A stretch of 64,000 nt of DNA from Astropecten irregularis (taxonomy: Eukaryota; Echinodermata; Asteroidea; Paxillosida; Astropectinidae). The position numbers and the translations under genes were made by a program. The notes beneath the pieces were generated by a model. That model was not told the origin of the DNA, searched no databases, and saw nothing but the letters and a program-made list of their open reading frames with translations. Below, piece after piece: positions 58,101 to 63,715 of the stretch; the stretch's first letter is position 1, and each line of letters starts with the position of its first letter. The stretch is from assembly GCA_963971285.1 (NCBI GenBank), contig OZ020244.1:18786001-18850000 (forward strand). The letters run 5' to 3'.

Positions 58101-61100
58101 TCGTCCAGGGTCTTGAACATATGCAGCACCTCGGTGTGGTGAGGCAGGAACCAGAGATTGAGGAGTGTCAGGCCATCGGGGGACAGGAGACGTCGAGGCC
58201 GCTTTTTCAAGTCTCTGTTGTTGTTGGGAGAAATGTCAAAATGATTTGCAAGATGGTGGTGTTTCTCTGTCCCCGCGTTTCGACACCAACGGAATGCATT
58301 AATCTTTCACAGGCACTAATCTCCTTCAAATATAGGACTCATTTTTTAATAATTATGTACAATTCCAAAAAATGACAAGATGGCTGCTGTGTAATAGTGA
58401 AGTGTCCGTTTTTTTGCAATTATTTTAGGGAGAAAGGCCTACAGGGTATAGGCCTATACGTACATTCATGTACGGAAATCTTGAACAGGCCGTTTTATTG
58501 ACGTTTGGGAAATACAGCCTAGTGCATTTGAATGAATTACCCAGTAAATATTTCCAGTTTCTGTAAAATATTTTTATTTTTTTAAATCAACAGGAATGCT
58601 TGGTATTAAAGTTTGTATGGTACACAGAAATTGAGAGTCAAGGATGATGTTCGGTATAGCCGAATGTTCGGTATAGCAGTGTTTGTTATAGTGGCATTCC
58701 ACTGTACTGTGTATCCTAAGAAAATTAATAGCCTAATACAAGATCTACTTTCACATCATTTCTAAAGCAGGCGCAGTTCTATGGGGGGCTAGGGGGGGGG
58801 GCTTGAGCCCCCCAAAAAATGTTTGTCTAGCCCCCCAAAAAATGCACTTGAAAAAAAAAAAAATCTTGAAAATACTGGATTTTTTTCAGTTATTAAGTGC
58901 CAATTACATTAAAAAAACGTGTTGTGAAGGCATGTTTTTCAGCCCCTAATAAGACATAGCAGAAGCGAGTGTTAGAAGAACCCAAAATATATCTTCTAGC
59001 CCCCCAAAAAATAATGGCTTTTCTAGCGCCCCCAAAATGTTGTCTCTAGAACCGCGCCTGTTCTAAAGTAAATCCCACCCACCTCGGATTGGTGACTAGT
59101 CCCTTCTTGTCATCACTGGCTGTCTTCTTCTCGTTGGGCATGCCCACGACGAAGCTGTTGTTACGGATACTGGGAAAGCTCTCTAGGAGGTACATGATGC
59201 TGTTCAGATAGGCAACGATCTGACCTCTTAGGGAGTACTGCGTCATGCGTCGCATGAACCGACGACAGAATTCAGCTATCAGATTCCTGGTCGGGTAGAT
59301 ATAAACGGGCAAGAAAGGAATAACGTCTTAATTTGTGACAAGGGTTTTGACAGACCTGCCGTCCCAGTGCATATCTGGTTAATGAACACATGATCCTCTC
59401 TAAAGGCCCATTTACGCAGTCAGTTTTCCTTGTGGTTATCTGATGATTATATTAATTAAAAAGCTGTTCTTCTTGGAGATTGTCTGGACATGATTGCCTG
59501 TAAATTGCCTCGAGCGACATGGGCTTATCACTCAATTCCTTGAACCATGGGTCGATTTCACGAAACCCTACGATCAATCGTACCTGGAGTTACGGAGGAT
59601 AACCCATCATAGGGGGCCTATCCTACGTAGGACTGCAAGGCATCATAAGTCCTACGATTGATAGTTAGTTGCGATGAGTTTTGTGAAATTGACCCCATGT
59701 ATAAAACCTTTTCTCTTTCTGTCTTTGATATTTGTAGGACTGGGATTGGAAAGTCTCACCGTTTGAGTTTCTCCACCTCTTCGGGGTTCTTCATAATGGT
59801 ACCCAGGGAGGCCTTCTTGGTCAGGTAGGTGTTCAACATGACGTCCCTTGATGGCGTCTGGAAGGAATTCAAGAATTAGAAATTGTGAATTAAAACTTAC
59901 TTACAACTACCAGTATTCCATTTAAGGAGAGAAACTTCAATACTGGTCAGGCCCAGCCACTGAAAAGCCCCGCCAGGCCCAAGCCTTCGAGCCTCAGCCC
60001 TGAACTTCATTGCAACAGACTAGAGTGGCTTAAGATCAATAAAGCCTGGCTCCTGGATACTGTCAATGATCACTGTAGTCTCAAACTGTCAATAGCCTTT
60101 TCTCACAAGAGTGCTCATCACCAAGGTGAACTCACCCCGGGGCTGCCCCTGGGTTAAAAATTTAAACCCTGGTCCCAGGGAAAGGGCATTCTTGGGGATG
60201 GCTCGGGGGTGACAGAGGGGTGAACATTTCAAATGGGAATCCTAGCTTATTTTCACCCCTTTGTCACTCAGGGTCTGAGACTAGAGTGGTCAAGTGGGAA
60301 AATGCCTCATCAGGTTTATGCCAACTATGATCTAGGACAAAGCAGGGGCTTGGAGTTGATAGTTCAAGGCTAATAATTACAGAAGCCCAAGACCCCAGGC
60401 CAAGCCCAGGTCTGGCCTGGCTTTACAGTGGCTTGGCCTGACCAATATTAAAGTTTCTCTCCCTATAGTATTCCATGGACTACTGTGGACTTAAGTAAGC
60501 TACTACAGGCAAACAAAGTAAAGGGGGAAATCGGAAGACAAATAACGGCTTACTTTTTCAAGTTGCAGAGACACAAAGGATTCCGGCGACCTCTTGTGGC
60601 TCTCCATGGTAGCCTTGAGCTTGGCTGCAAAGATGACTGAGGTAGTGGTGGCCATCGGGGTGGCAGCATTCTGAGCTGCTTGCAGGGCACCGGCCCGGTC
60701 ATTCAGGGTATTGGTGGGGGACTTCCTCCCACTGTTTGATTACAAGACGGAGATGGGTATGTTCACACGAGCTGCTAACTTCGCTGCTAAATTCGCTGCT
60801 AACTTAGCAGTGAAAATTGGTGGCCGTTGAAACGTAATTTTGGCTAACTTCGCTGTCAAATTTGTTGCTAACTTTGCTGCTAAGTCAGAAAGTTAACAGC
60901 AGAAATTTGTACTGTTAACTTTGCTTCCTCCGACTAAGATTTAGCAGTGCTGCTTACTGTGAATTACAGTATGAACGCAATGGTTTTCGTGACCTCTGCA
61001 CACACAATGATTGTGCACTTAGCAGTCGTGAACGCAGCGTGTGAATGCTCTGTGAATATTAGCTAAAGTTGCTTTCTCAACCGAACTCCCGCTGTGATAT

Positions 61101-63715
61101 TTTAGCAGCAAGGTTAGCAGCGAAGTTAGCAACTCGTGTGAACATACCCTTTGTTATCACCTCAAATCATTTGGCCAATAAGAAAAACAAGTACAATGAC
61201 AGTAGACAGTGGTGAATAATATGGGATTCATTGGATTTCAGATTATTCTAAGGGTAGGCATTGAGATACCATTAGTCACAAAATAAGGAAGAGAAAAGGG
61301 AGTAAAAAGGGGAGGGAGTGGACTTTGAGGAAAACAATTGGAAATGGATTGACTAAGTTGGAAGATATTTTGGAGAATGTTGGTAAGATAATTGATTTTG
61401 CGGTAACACCATGAGACACAAATTACCGTATACTCTTTTTTGAGTTGTGTGGCTCTGAAAAGAGCTGGTTAACTCGATGTTCTGGCCAGTATACTCTGGC
61501 CATCTTCAGGAAAATGTACAAATGCTGTTTTATTAACTAATACTGCAATGTAGATGTTGAAATGAGAATGTCGGTGTGGCCAGAAGAAGGCAGCTAGGGC
61601 AGACGTTCAAACTTGATCCTAGGAGGATCCTTGGGCTGATTTGTGACCCTCCCTTACCTTGTTTTAGCTCCATTCTCTGTCCCTTCCTCCTTGAAGTAAG
61701 AGCAGACACTGCCCTGTTGCACGGCAGACAAGACAGCATTCTTGTGGACTACTTGAGCCATCAGGATGCACTGCAGGTTCTCCAAGGCTTTCCCTCTCAT
61801 CAGCTGCCAAGAGGAAAGTCACAAACAGTGAACAGGAATCAGACAAATGACCTTCCTGCCCTAAAACATTTGATGTTTGAACGACACTCATCAGACAGGA
61901 ACAATGAACTTAAAGTTACAGTGCAGGATTGGTAGCATACCCAAACAGAAATGTTCACAGATTTACCTATAACTGTCAGTATCTGAAGATGGTGCTTTCT
62001 GCCTGAAATACTGTATTTATCCAGAAATTTGTCAAACAAAGACTGAAAACAGTTTTGATCTCGGCGTAAGAACAAAACCATTCTTTATGTTTTATAAGAA
62101 AAAATAGAGTCAGGTTTTCGTTATTTTCTCGTGACTCAGATACATCCGATTGAGCCCAAATTTTCACAGGTTTATTATTGCATGCACATGCTGGATCAGA
62201 CAAAATGTGAGTGCTGTTCTGTGACATTTACCAATCATGTATTATACCTTTAATCTAGCATTTGTACCATGGCAGTAACAACATAAACCCCAAGCCTCAT
62301 TTTGAAAAGAGCCTTACCTTGAGGTAGCCGTCTTTGCTACGGAAGCTGAACTGTCCCACGTGTTTCTCATCAAGTTCATGGATTGCCAGGAATAAACTTG
62401 ACGGCACATATCTTTCAAAAAGAAAAAATTATCACATAACAAATATGAATATAAAAATGCCGTTTGATTAACTAATATCAATGTAGCTAATGAAATGAAT
62501 TTTATAATGAGAAAGGCTTTTTCCTTGATTTACGTCAGGTTCTTCCTCAGCTTCACAGAAATATTTTCAGACACTAGCTCTGTCGGTCATAATTATTTTA
62601 AAGTTTCACTTTGAATATTTTCTTTTCTACCTAGGGTTAGTATTGAGTTAATTGATATCACAACCAATCATATTTGTTATTAATGAAATATTACTATGTC
62701 CAATAGGTACAATTGTGTCACAATCCCTTGCAATAAAAGAATCCCAATACGACGCATTTAGAATTGATTTGTGCACTTCCGTGTACAAAAAACGAGGCTG
62801 TCTGTGTCTGCTTCTCAGACATGCAGGTGCATGTACATACACTTTGCGCTAGAGCAAAACACGCCAACTTGTACCTGAGCTGAGAGTATGATGTTTGTGT
62901 AACGAATGCAGGCCGTACTGTGTCAAGTGACCGCAGCGGCACGGCTGAAGTTTAGCACAGAGAGCCTTGGTTTCAATGCAGATGTGAAATGTAAAATCCC
63001 TCCATTTAATACCTGTCCACATTGGTATCATCCTCGTGGAGTGCTGTAATAAACAGTGGAGGTGGCTGGTCTGCATTCTCCTTGTGTGAGGCAAACTCAA
63101 ACTGGACACATCTCAGGAAGAGGTGGCAGAAATCAAAGCCCATATCGCTGGCCTGTTCCTTGTACAGCTACATAGAGGGAGACGAAAACAGATACTGTGT
63201 GCTCATCAGTCCTATCTATTTTTGGGGGCGTGTTTGTTTCGGGCATTTTAGGAACAGTGATCCAACAAGCAAAAGCACGATTGAACAGAGAGGATTGATT
63301 CAAATGGGAAATTCTCGATGGAAACAAATTGAATTGATATCCACTTTAAACCCATTGGAGCATTAGGTATACCTCACATACCATTGCACAGTAATGTTTC
63401 TCAAATAATGGAAAGATTGAATGAAAACTTTCCTTTTTGAAATTCCATCTTGATTTTATGTCGCGCGCCTTGCGCACTGGTGACACACAATTTTGCCCAA
63501 AGTTTTTTTAAGATGCCGCCTGTTTCCAAAAACACGCCCTCTGCTGTCGGTCTGTAGGTTATTTATGTCTATGGTTTCCACGCCCATGTCTCTATCTGTC
63601 CATGAATGTCTTTGAGGTTTTTGGGGGGAAGGGGTAAGGGGTGTAGCAGTCTAACCTTAGACAGTAGTTCAGTCTCATTAGCAGCTTCCAGGAGCCTGTG
63701 TCTCAACGTGATGGT
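40008..63715 (-). CDS. CCDC162: Large coiled-coil protein gene, CCDC162-like (C-terminal part; 26 exons in window)
   Basis: Twenty-six exons give about 1,340 codons ending in TAA at 40010-40008. Introns are GT-AG, and 24 of 25 joins agree in phase; the donor of the exon near 49274 is uncertain. In order, the protein has: a conserved helical part (exons at 63.7-56.7 kb) with NLIAEFCRRFMRRM, LSPDGLTLLNLWFLPHHTEV and WGGTEGISAELREI; an acidic then Ser/Arg-rich linker (55.4 kb); and a long coiled coil (53.1-46.6 kb). It closes with a Gly/Thr-rich and basic tail. I associate the LLNLWF and WGGTEGI-type words with CCDC162, a poorly characterised coiled-coil protein that is a pseudogene in humans; this is from memory. 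The function is unknown and I assign none. The 5' exons lie beyond 64000. Confidence 0.65.
40206..40432. mobile_element. Family 2 MITE in the last intron
   Basis: Ends GGGCGTTTATGAAACGGCGG and CCGTTTTGTAAATTCCC; hexamer pieces GGCTCAGGCTCC and GGAGCCTGAGCC; core as in other copies. Lies between the last two coding exons of the CCDC162-like gene. Confidence 0.8.
40809..41023 (-). CDS. CCDC162: CCDC162-like penultimate coding exon
   Basis: Acceptor CTTCTAATAACAG, donor GTGAGT at 40808-40803. The exon is 215 nt, starts with the last two bases of a Thr codon and ends in phase 0. It encodes a basic Ser-rich segment, a TGTGTG run (GGCACC repeats), then WPPSTLMPPNYQQRSVTPD, probably disordered. Confidence 0.75.
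42951..43213. mobile_element. Hairpin MITE with TTCTGAGATAATTATCTCAG arms
   Basis: Ends GCTTAAAGTGACCATCCA and TGGATGGTCATTTTAAGC. Each arm also contains an internal palindrome (GAGATAATTATCTC) and repeated GATGTCTTTC/ACATCTTTCT words. Confidence 0.8.
43700..44100. repeat. Minisatellite, period about 120-124 bp, 3 units
   Basis: Units begin CAATGAAAACACAAACA at 43736, 43856 and 43980 and contain AGGCGGACAGATGAAAAGAA, ACCCAGACCCACA and (AAAC)n runs of different lengths. Several frames on both strands are open across it (up to 200 codons), which reflects the repeat and not a gene. Confidence 0.9.
44925..45055 (+). repeat. Pyrimidine-rich low-complexity tract
   Basis: Mostly C and T on the plus strand (TCTCCCTCTTTGTCTCTGTT, then TTTTCTTTTC runs and CCTCCCCCCCCC). 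No coding meaning. Confidence 0.85.
45541..45856 (+). mobile_element. Family 1 MITE, diverged copy
   Basis: Has TACAGATTCATGGGCAAAAA, CAGTCCCATACGATGCCC, CTCTTTTCTGGATAAATACA and GCATTTCAGGCAGAA. The terminal repeats are eroded. Confidence 0.65.
46646..46889 (-). CDS. CCDC162: CCDC162-like coiled-coil exon
   Basis: Acceptor CATCTCATAG, donor GTGAGT at 46645-46640. The exon is 244 nt, starts in phase 0 and ends after the first base of a codon. It encodes MDEIDDKELRLRILSEEYDR followed by heptad-rich sequence and VDELQTQIYDYEVAVSS. Its first ATG looks like a start codon but it is internal. Confidence 0.8.
47256..47615 (-). mobile_element. Family 1 MITE in an intron of the CCDC162-like gene
   Basis: TTAAAGGTAACATCATACTT at the left, CCAAAGTATGATATTACCTTT at the right. 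It lies 75 bp from the donor of the exon at 47690. Confidence 0.85.
47690..47785 (-). CDS. CCDC162: CCDC162-like coiled-coil exon
   Basis: Exactly 32 codons in phase 0 between acceptor TTTTGGTTCCAG and donor GTGAGC. Encodes MRIKQERQHKVEQEARSARQ and LEAARISNLERM, a strongly charged helix. Confidence 0.8.
47955..48255 (+). mobile_element. SINE B, long copy
   Basis: Head with GACCTTGTAGTCTGGCGTGT, B box GGGTTCGAATCCAGCC, body TTGGGCAAGACACTTTGTCA and GGAGTTGAGATGGTTTCAGA, tail to GGGAAAATAATGAATTTGTA. Lies in an intron of the CCDC162-like gene, opposite to its direction. Confidence 0.8.
48628..48798 (-). CDS. CCDC162: CCDC162-like coiled-coil exon
   Basis: 57 codons, phase 0. Acceptor TTTTTTTTTTCTTGAG and donor GTATGA at 48627-48622. 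Encodes ADGLQHEVDRCKREYLSIKM, TAEEEVILLRQQLMALRKAL and ESVQKHLDKE, a typical long coiled coil. Confidence 0.8.
49274..49381 (-). CDS. CCDC162: CCDC162-like coiled-coil exon, 3' border uncertain
   Basis: Clear acceptor TTGTTTCAG before 49381 and phase-0 start. Encodes ERDQLSGVQKLLCDVDLQDQ and IWLLKIRSETITSLSS. No good phase-0 donor follows. GTCGCG at 49273 would fit the next exon in phase but is a weak donor. The frame stays open for about 70 further codons of unlike sequence, so a small intermediate exon may be missed. Confidence 0.6.
49454..49602 (-). CDS. CCDC162: CCDC162-like coiled-coil exon
   Basis: 149 nt: two bases completing an Asp codon, then 49 codons ending in phase 0 at donor GTAAGT. 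Acceptor CTTCTCTTCAAAG. Encodes ESGISLNQRRALELQSLRHE, then MKKFTNWRLTNMRAHYQGT. Confidence 0.8.
49754..50008. mobile_element. Small TIR element (CAGTGGCGTATCTAGG ends)
   Basis: Left end CAGTGGCGTATCTAGG, right end CTTGATACGCCTCTG (inverted). About 255 bp, C-rich at the right end. No clear target duplication. It resembles widespread hAT-type MITE ends. Confidence 0.6.
50159..50450. repeat. GTGCGAACGATTC repeat split by a 137-bp hairpin
   Basis: Flanks carry TTTGAGGCTTTGCATGGTGA, TTGTAAGAATCGTTCGCACT and TTTCGACTAGCCTGCTCTAG. Between them, 50218-50354 is a hairpin with 22-bp perfect outer arms (TGGGAGACTTTGGAGAACCT and complement). Confidence 0.65.
50485..50582 (-). CDS. CCDC162: CCDC162-like exon
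   Basis: 98 nt: one base, 32 codons, one base. Acceptor TTTTTTTAATGGCAG, donor GTTGGT. Encodes VRLYDEAFTIVGEVRQEAME and AMRKFTPGTAEK. Confidence 0.8.
50659..50876. mobile_element. Family 2 MITE in an intron
   Basis: Ends GGGCTCCTTTCCAGCCTTGG and GAGGTTTGGAGAAGGGCC, with a GGAGCC array at the right. It lies 70 bp from the donor of the exon at 50947. Confidence 0.8.
50947..51103 (-). CDS. CCDC162: CCDC162-like exon
   Basis: 157 nt with acceptor TTGATTCCAG and donor GTAAGA. Phases join GAA (Glu) upstream and GGG (Gly) downstream. Encodes ITALRAKIAEMQERSRSQEA, then EYDTLVHGLFEGAFGLKHKF. Confidence 0.8.
51263..51362 (-). CDS. CCDC162: CCDC162-like exon
   Basis: 100 nt, acceptor ATATTTCTGCAG, donor GTGAGT. 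Encodes EIQQLKKACKDATAAALVDV and QCQLADRSHQLIL plus the first base of a Glu codon. Confidence 0.8.
51938..52195 (-). CDS. CCDC162: CCDC162-like exon
   Basis: 86 codons, phase 0 at both ends; acceptor TATACCGTGCAG, donor GTAGGG. Encodes AINERFTFAKPQIAEDFAWY, then LSQEQLNEALSMLATTIMAR and ENYSMFYENLLRQHHQLLYQ. One of the best-conserved-looking blocks. Confidence 0.85.
52235..52405 (+). mobile_element. SINE A copy
   Basis: ATCAAATAACCACAAAGTGA at the left, head GGCTGGATGGCTCAGTTGGT with TTGAATCCCGCTCCAGTCAA, and tail TTGTTCACTTTTCAATGAG. Internally shortened. It begins 40 bp upstream of an exon's acceptor (gene on the other strand). Confidence 0.8.
52411..52556 (+). mobile_element. SINE A copy, adjacent tandem partner
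   Basis: Starts GGATAATTGACTATTAGGGA, head GGATAGCTCAGTTGGTAAGA with GGTTCCAATCTAGCTCCAGT (damaged B box), tail CTACTTTTCAATAAC. Nearly back to back with the previous copy. Confidence 0.75.
52930..53154 (-). CDS. CCDC162: CCDC162-like exon
   Basis: 75 codons in phase 0; acceptor TATTAAAAACCAG, donor GTAGGT. Encodes VDQYEGMVSDSEPIIAPKGA, EIRAKQLVKLLDSLENHMIY and EEGNLPTDLWKKP. Confidence 0.85.
53340..53600. repeat. Palindrome-rich repeat around ATTAGGGCGACA
   Basis: A perfect palindrome pair ATTAGGGCGACA/TGTCGCCCTAAT sits at 53387-53416, with degenerate ATTAGGGAGACA and TTAGGGTGACA units to the left. Likely a small hairpin element; borders unclear. Confidence 0.5.
54017..54080 (-). CDS. CCDC162: CCDC162-like exon
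   Basis: 64 nt: one base plus 21 codons, acceptor TTGAATTTCCAG, donor GTAATT. Encodes KLFKTDILYPVIRIIAKRYG then E. The first base completes a Cys codon (TG|C). Confidence 0.8.
54107..54348 (+). mobile_element. SINE A copy
   Basis: ATCAAATAACCACAAGGGAA, GTGAGTGGTTTCACAGCTTC, AATTGACTATTTAGGGACAC, head GGCTGGGTAGCTCAGTTGGT with GGTTTGAATCCCC, tail TTCACTTTTCAATAACTT. The anticodon-like loop is ATGGTAT. Confidence 0.85.
54537..54705 (-). CDS. CCDC162: CCDC162-like exon
   Basis: 169 nt; acceptor ATATTTCAACAG, donor GTGGGT. Encodes VMKKSLSRTTEPVKAYSLLK, then LLLWKRLEVFKAEWGQRKLG and INSPTLYRKF. Phases 1 in, 2 out. Confidence 0.8.
54770..55340. other. Intron with simple repeats
   Basis: GATTCAGATTCAGATTCAGA, AAATAAAAAATAAAATC and ATAATAATAATAATAAAAC at the right end, then CATTTATAAGGCGCCTTT, a palindrome. 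No exon. Confidence 0.5.
55367..55587 (-). CDS. CCDC162: CCDC162-like linker exon
   Basis: 221 nt; acceptor TTGTTTCTCTAG, donor GTAAGG. Encodes HVAHGEILGVSLLMEDVLQS, an acidic stretch (PDDSDEEGD) and a Ser/Arg/Pro-rich basic stretch (SPGRSRPRSASSNKSSLSRP), probably disordered and possibly phosphorylated. Confidence 0.85.
56103..56192 (-). CDS. CCDC162: CCDC162-like exon
   Basis: 90 nt; acceptor GGACTTGTAG, donor GTAAAT. Encodes RGPFPLRFCQWQQIEDNMQL and SMSALRDVD. Both ends share split Arg codons with neighbours. Confidence 0.8.
56508..56640. repeat. Hairpin MITE of the GTCGATTTCACRAAAC type
   Basis: Left GGGTCGATTTCACAAAACCC, right GATGAATTTGGTGAAATGGA. CCTACGATCGATCTTGACTC pairs with its degenerate complement. 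A close relative is at 59550-59695. Confidence 0.7.
56741..57006 (-). CDS. CCDC162: CCDC162-like exon
   Basis: 266 nt; acceptor TATCTGAACCAG, donor GTAAGT. Encodes VADFLSLRRDVLFLEHDATM, GNRLAYKSSSDSIQFALAGL, FGAYLSVPEPLQPRDWKAHD and FPWRAHIG. Confidence 0.85.
57140..57480. repeat. GACGTTTCGATCCTAGC repeat, several units
   Basis: Four copies of a TTTCGATCCTAGCAGGATCTTTCTC-like unit in both orientations, with ATGCTTGGAG and TTGGTTGATGAGCAGTTTGC. On the minus strand each unit reads GATC-loop-GGATC then GAAACGTC, i.e. a hairpin next to a hammerhead-like box. Confidence 0.6.
57534..57657 (-). CDS. CCDC162: CCDC162-like exon
   Basis: 124 nt; acceptor CTTTGAATTAG, donor GTATTA. Encodes LGSRKQENVTADWGGTEGIS and AELREIQKQINHLDNPTDPQ. 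The WGGTEGI motif is one I associate with CCDC162. Confidence 0.85.
57818..57895 (-). repeat. Histone-like stem-loop repeat, copy 1
   Basis: On the minus strand GGCTCTTTTCAGAGCC followed by ACACA occupies 57871-57851. This is the sequence of the animal replication-dependent histone mRNA 3' stem-loop with its usual short A/C flank. Upstream is AACGTCGAGTAAAAC, downstream ACTCAAAAATAGTATAATTT. No histone frame is attached. It lies 100-170 bp downstream of an exon of the CCDC162-like gene, on its sense strand. Confidence 0.7.
57993..58214 (-). CDS. CCDC162: CCDC162-like exon
   Basis: 222 nt; acceptor TTTCTCCCAACAACAACAG, donor GTGCGT. Encodes DLKKRPRRLLSPDGLTLLNL, then FLPHHTEVLHMFKTLDEDTC and GSLHDILQYLCAHSRLG. 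Phase 2 on both sides (Arg codons). Confidence 0.85.
58768..59060. mobile_element. hAT-type MITE with 8-bp target duplication
   Basis: Terminal repeats CAGGCGCAGTTCTATGGGG and CTCTAGAACCGCGCCTG, flanked by TTCTAAAG at 58760-58767 and 59061-59068. It is 293 bp, with CTAGCCCCCCAAAAAATG repeated inside. No transposase. It lies 16 bp from a splice donor of the CCDC162-like gene. Confidence 0.9.
59083..59286 (-). CDS. CCDC162: CCDC162-like exon
   Basis: 204 nt; acceptor ATCTACCCGACCAG, donor GTGGGT at 59082-59077. Encodes NLIAEFCRRFMRRMTQYSLR, GQIVAYLNSIMYLLESFPSI and a basic tail (EKKTASDDKKGLVTNP). Confidence 0.85.
59550..59695. repeat. Hairpin MITE of the GTCGATTTCACGAAAC type
   Basis: GGGTCGATTTCACGAAACCC at the left, GAGTTTTGTGAAATTGACCC at the right, CTACGATCAATCGTA and TCCTACGATTGATAGT inside. 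Relative of 56508. Confidence 0.8.
59760..59857 (-). CDS. CCDC162: CCDC162-like exon
   Basis: 98 nt; acceptor GAATTCCTTCCAG, donor GTGAGA. Encodes TPSRDVMLNTYLTKKASLGT and IMKNPEEVEKLK. Confidence 0.85.
60554..60731 (-). CDS. CCDC162: CCDC162-like exon
   Basis: 178 nt; acceptor GTAATCAAACAG, donor GTAAGC. Encodes GRKSPTNTLNDRAGALQAAQ, then SVIFAAKLKATMESHKRSPE and SFVSLQLEK. The first base completes a Ser codon. Confidence 0.8.
60755..61149. mobile_element. MITE with GGGTATGTTCACACGA ends
   Basis: The ends GGGTATGTTCACACGAGCTG and AACTCGTGTGAACATACCC are inverted. A GCTGCTAACTTCGCT unit recurs in both arms, directly on the left and inverted on the right. 395 bp, intronic, 23 bp from an acceptor. 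No clear target duplication. Confidence 0.8.
61400..61510 (-). repeat. Histone-like stem-loop plus hammerhead-like relic, copy 2
   Basis: On the minus strand: CTGAAGA, a 6-bp stem GGCCAG/CTGGCC, GAAC, then ATCGAGTTAACC, then AGCTCTTTTCAGAGCC (61466-61451; one stem-base mismatch) and ACACAACTC. The block aligns with 57818-57895 over its histone-like half. Same strand as the CCDC162-like gene. Confidence 0.6.
61658..61803 (-). CDS. CCDC162: CCDC162-like exon
   Basis: 146 nt; acceptor CTCTTGGCAG, donor GTAAGG. Encodes LMRGKALENLQCILMAQVVH and VQQGSVCSYFKEEGTENGAK. Confidence 0.85.
61929..62254. mobile_element. Family 1 variant MITE
   Basis: Left half with ATGTTCACAGATTTACCTAT and ATTTATCCAGAAATTTG, right half with ATTGAGCCCAAATTTTCACA, GACAAAATGTGAGTGCTGTT and ATTATACCTTTAA. 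Sister of 2476-2824. Lies 64 bp from a donor. Confidence 0.75.
62318..62411 (-). CDS. CCDC162: CCDC162-like exon
   Basis: 94 nt; acceptor TTTTCTTTTTGAAAG, donor GTAAGG. Encodes YVPSSLFLAIHELDEKHVGQ and FSFRSKDGYLK. Confidence 0.85.
63013..63167 (-). CDS. CCDC162: CCDC162-like exon
   Basis: 155 nt; acceptor CCCTCTATGTAG, donor GTATTA. Encodes LYKEQASDMGFDFCHLFLRC, VQFEFASHKENADQPPPLFI and TALHEDDTNVD. Confidence 0.85.
63656..63715 (-). CDS. CCDC162: CCDC162-like exon, first in window
   Basis: 20 codons, phase 0; acceptor GTTTTGCTCCACAG, donor GTTAGA. Encodes TITLRHRLLEAANETELLSK. Upstream exons lie past base 64000; 63716-64000 shows none. Confidence 0.8.
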
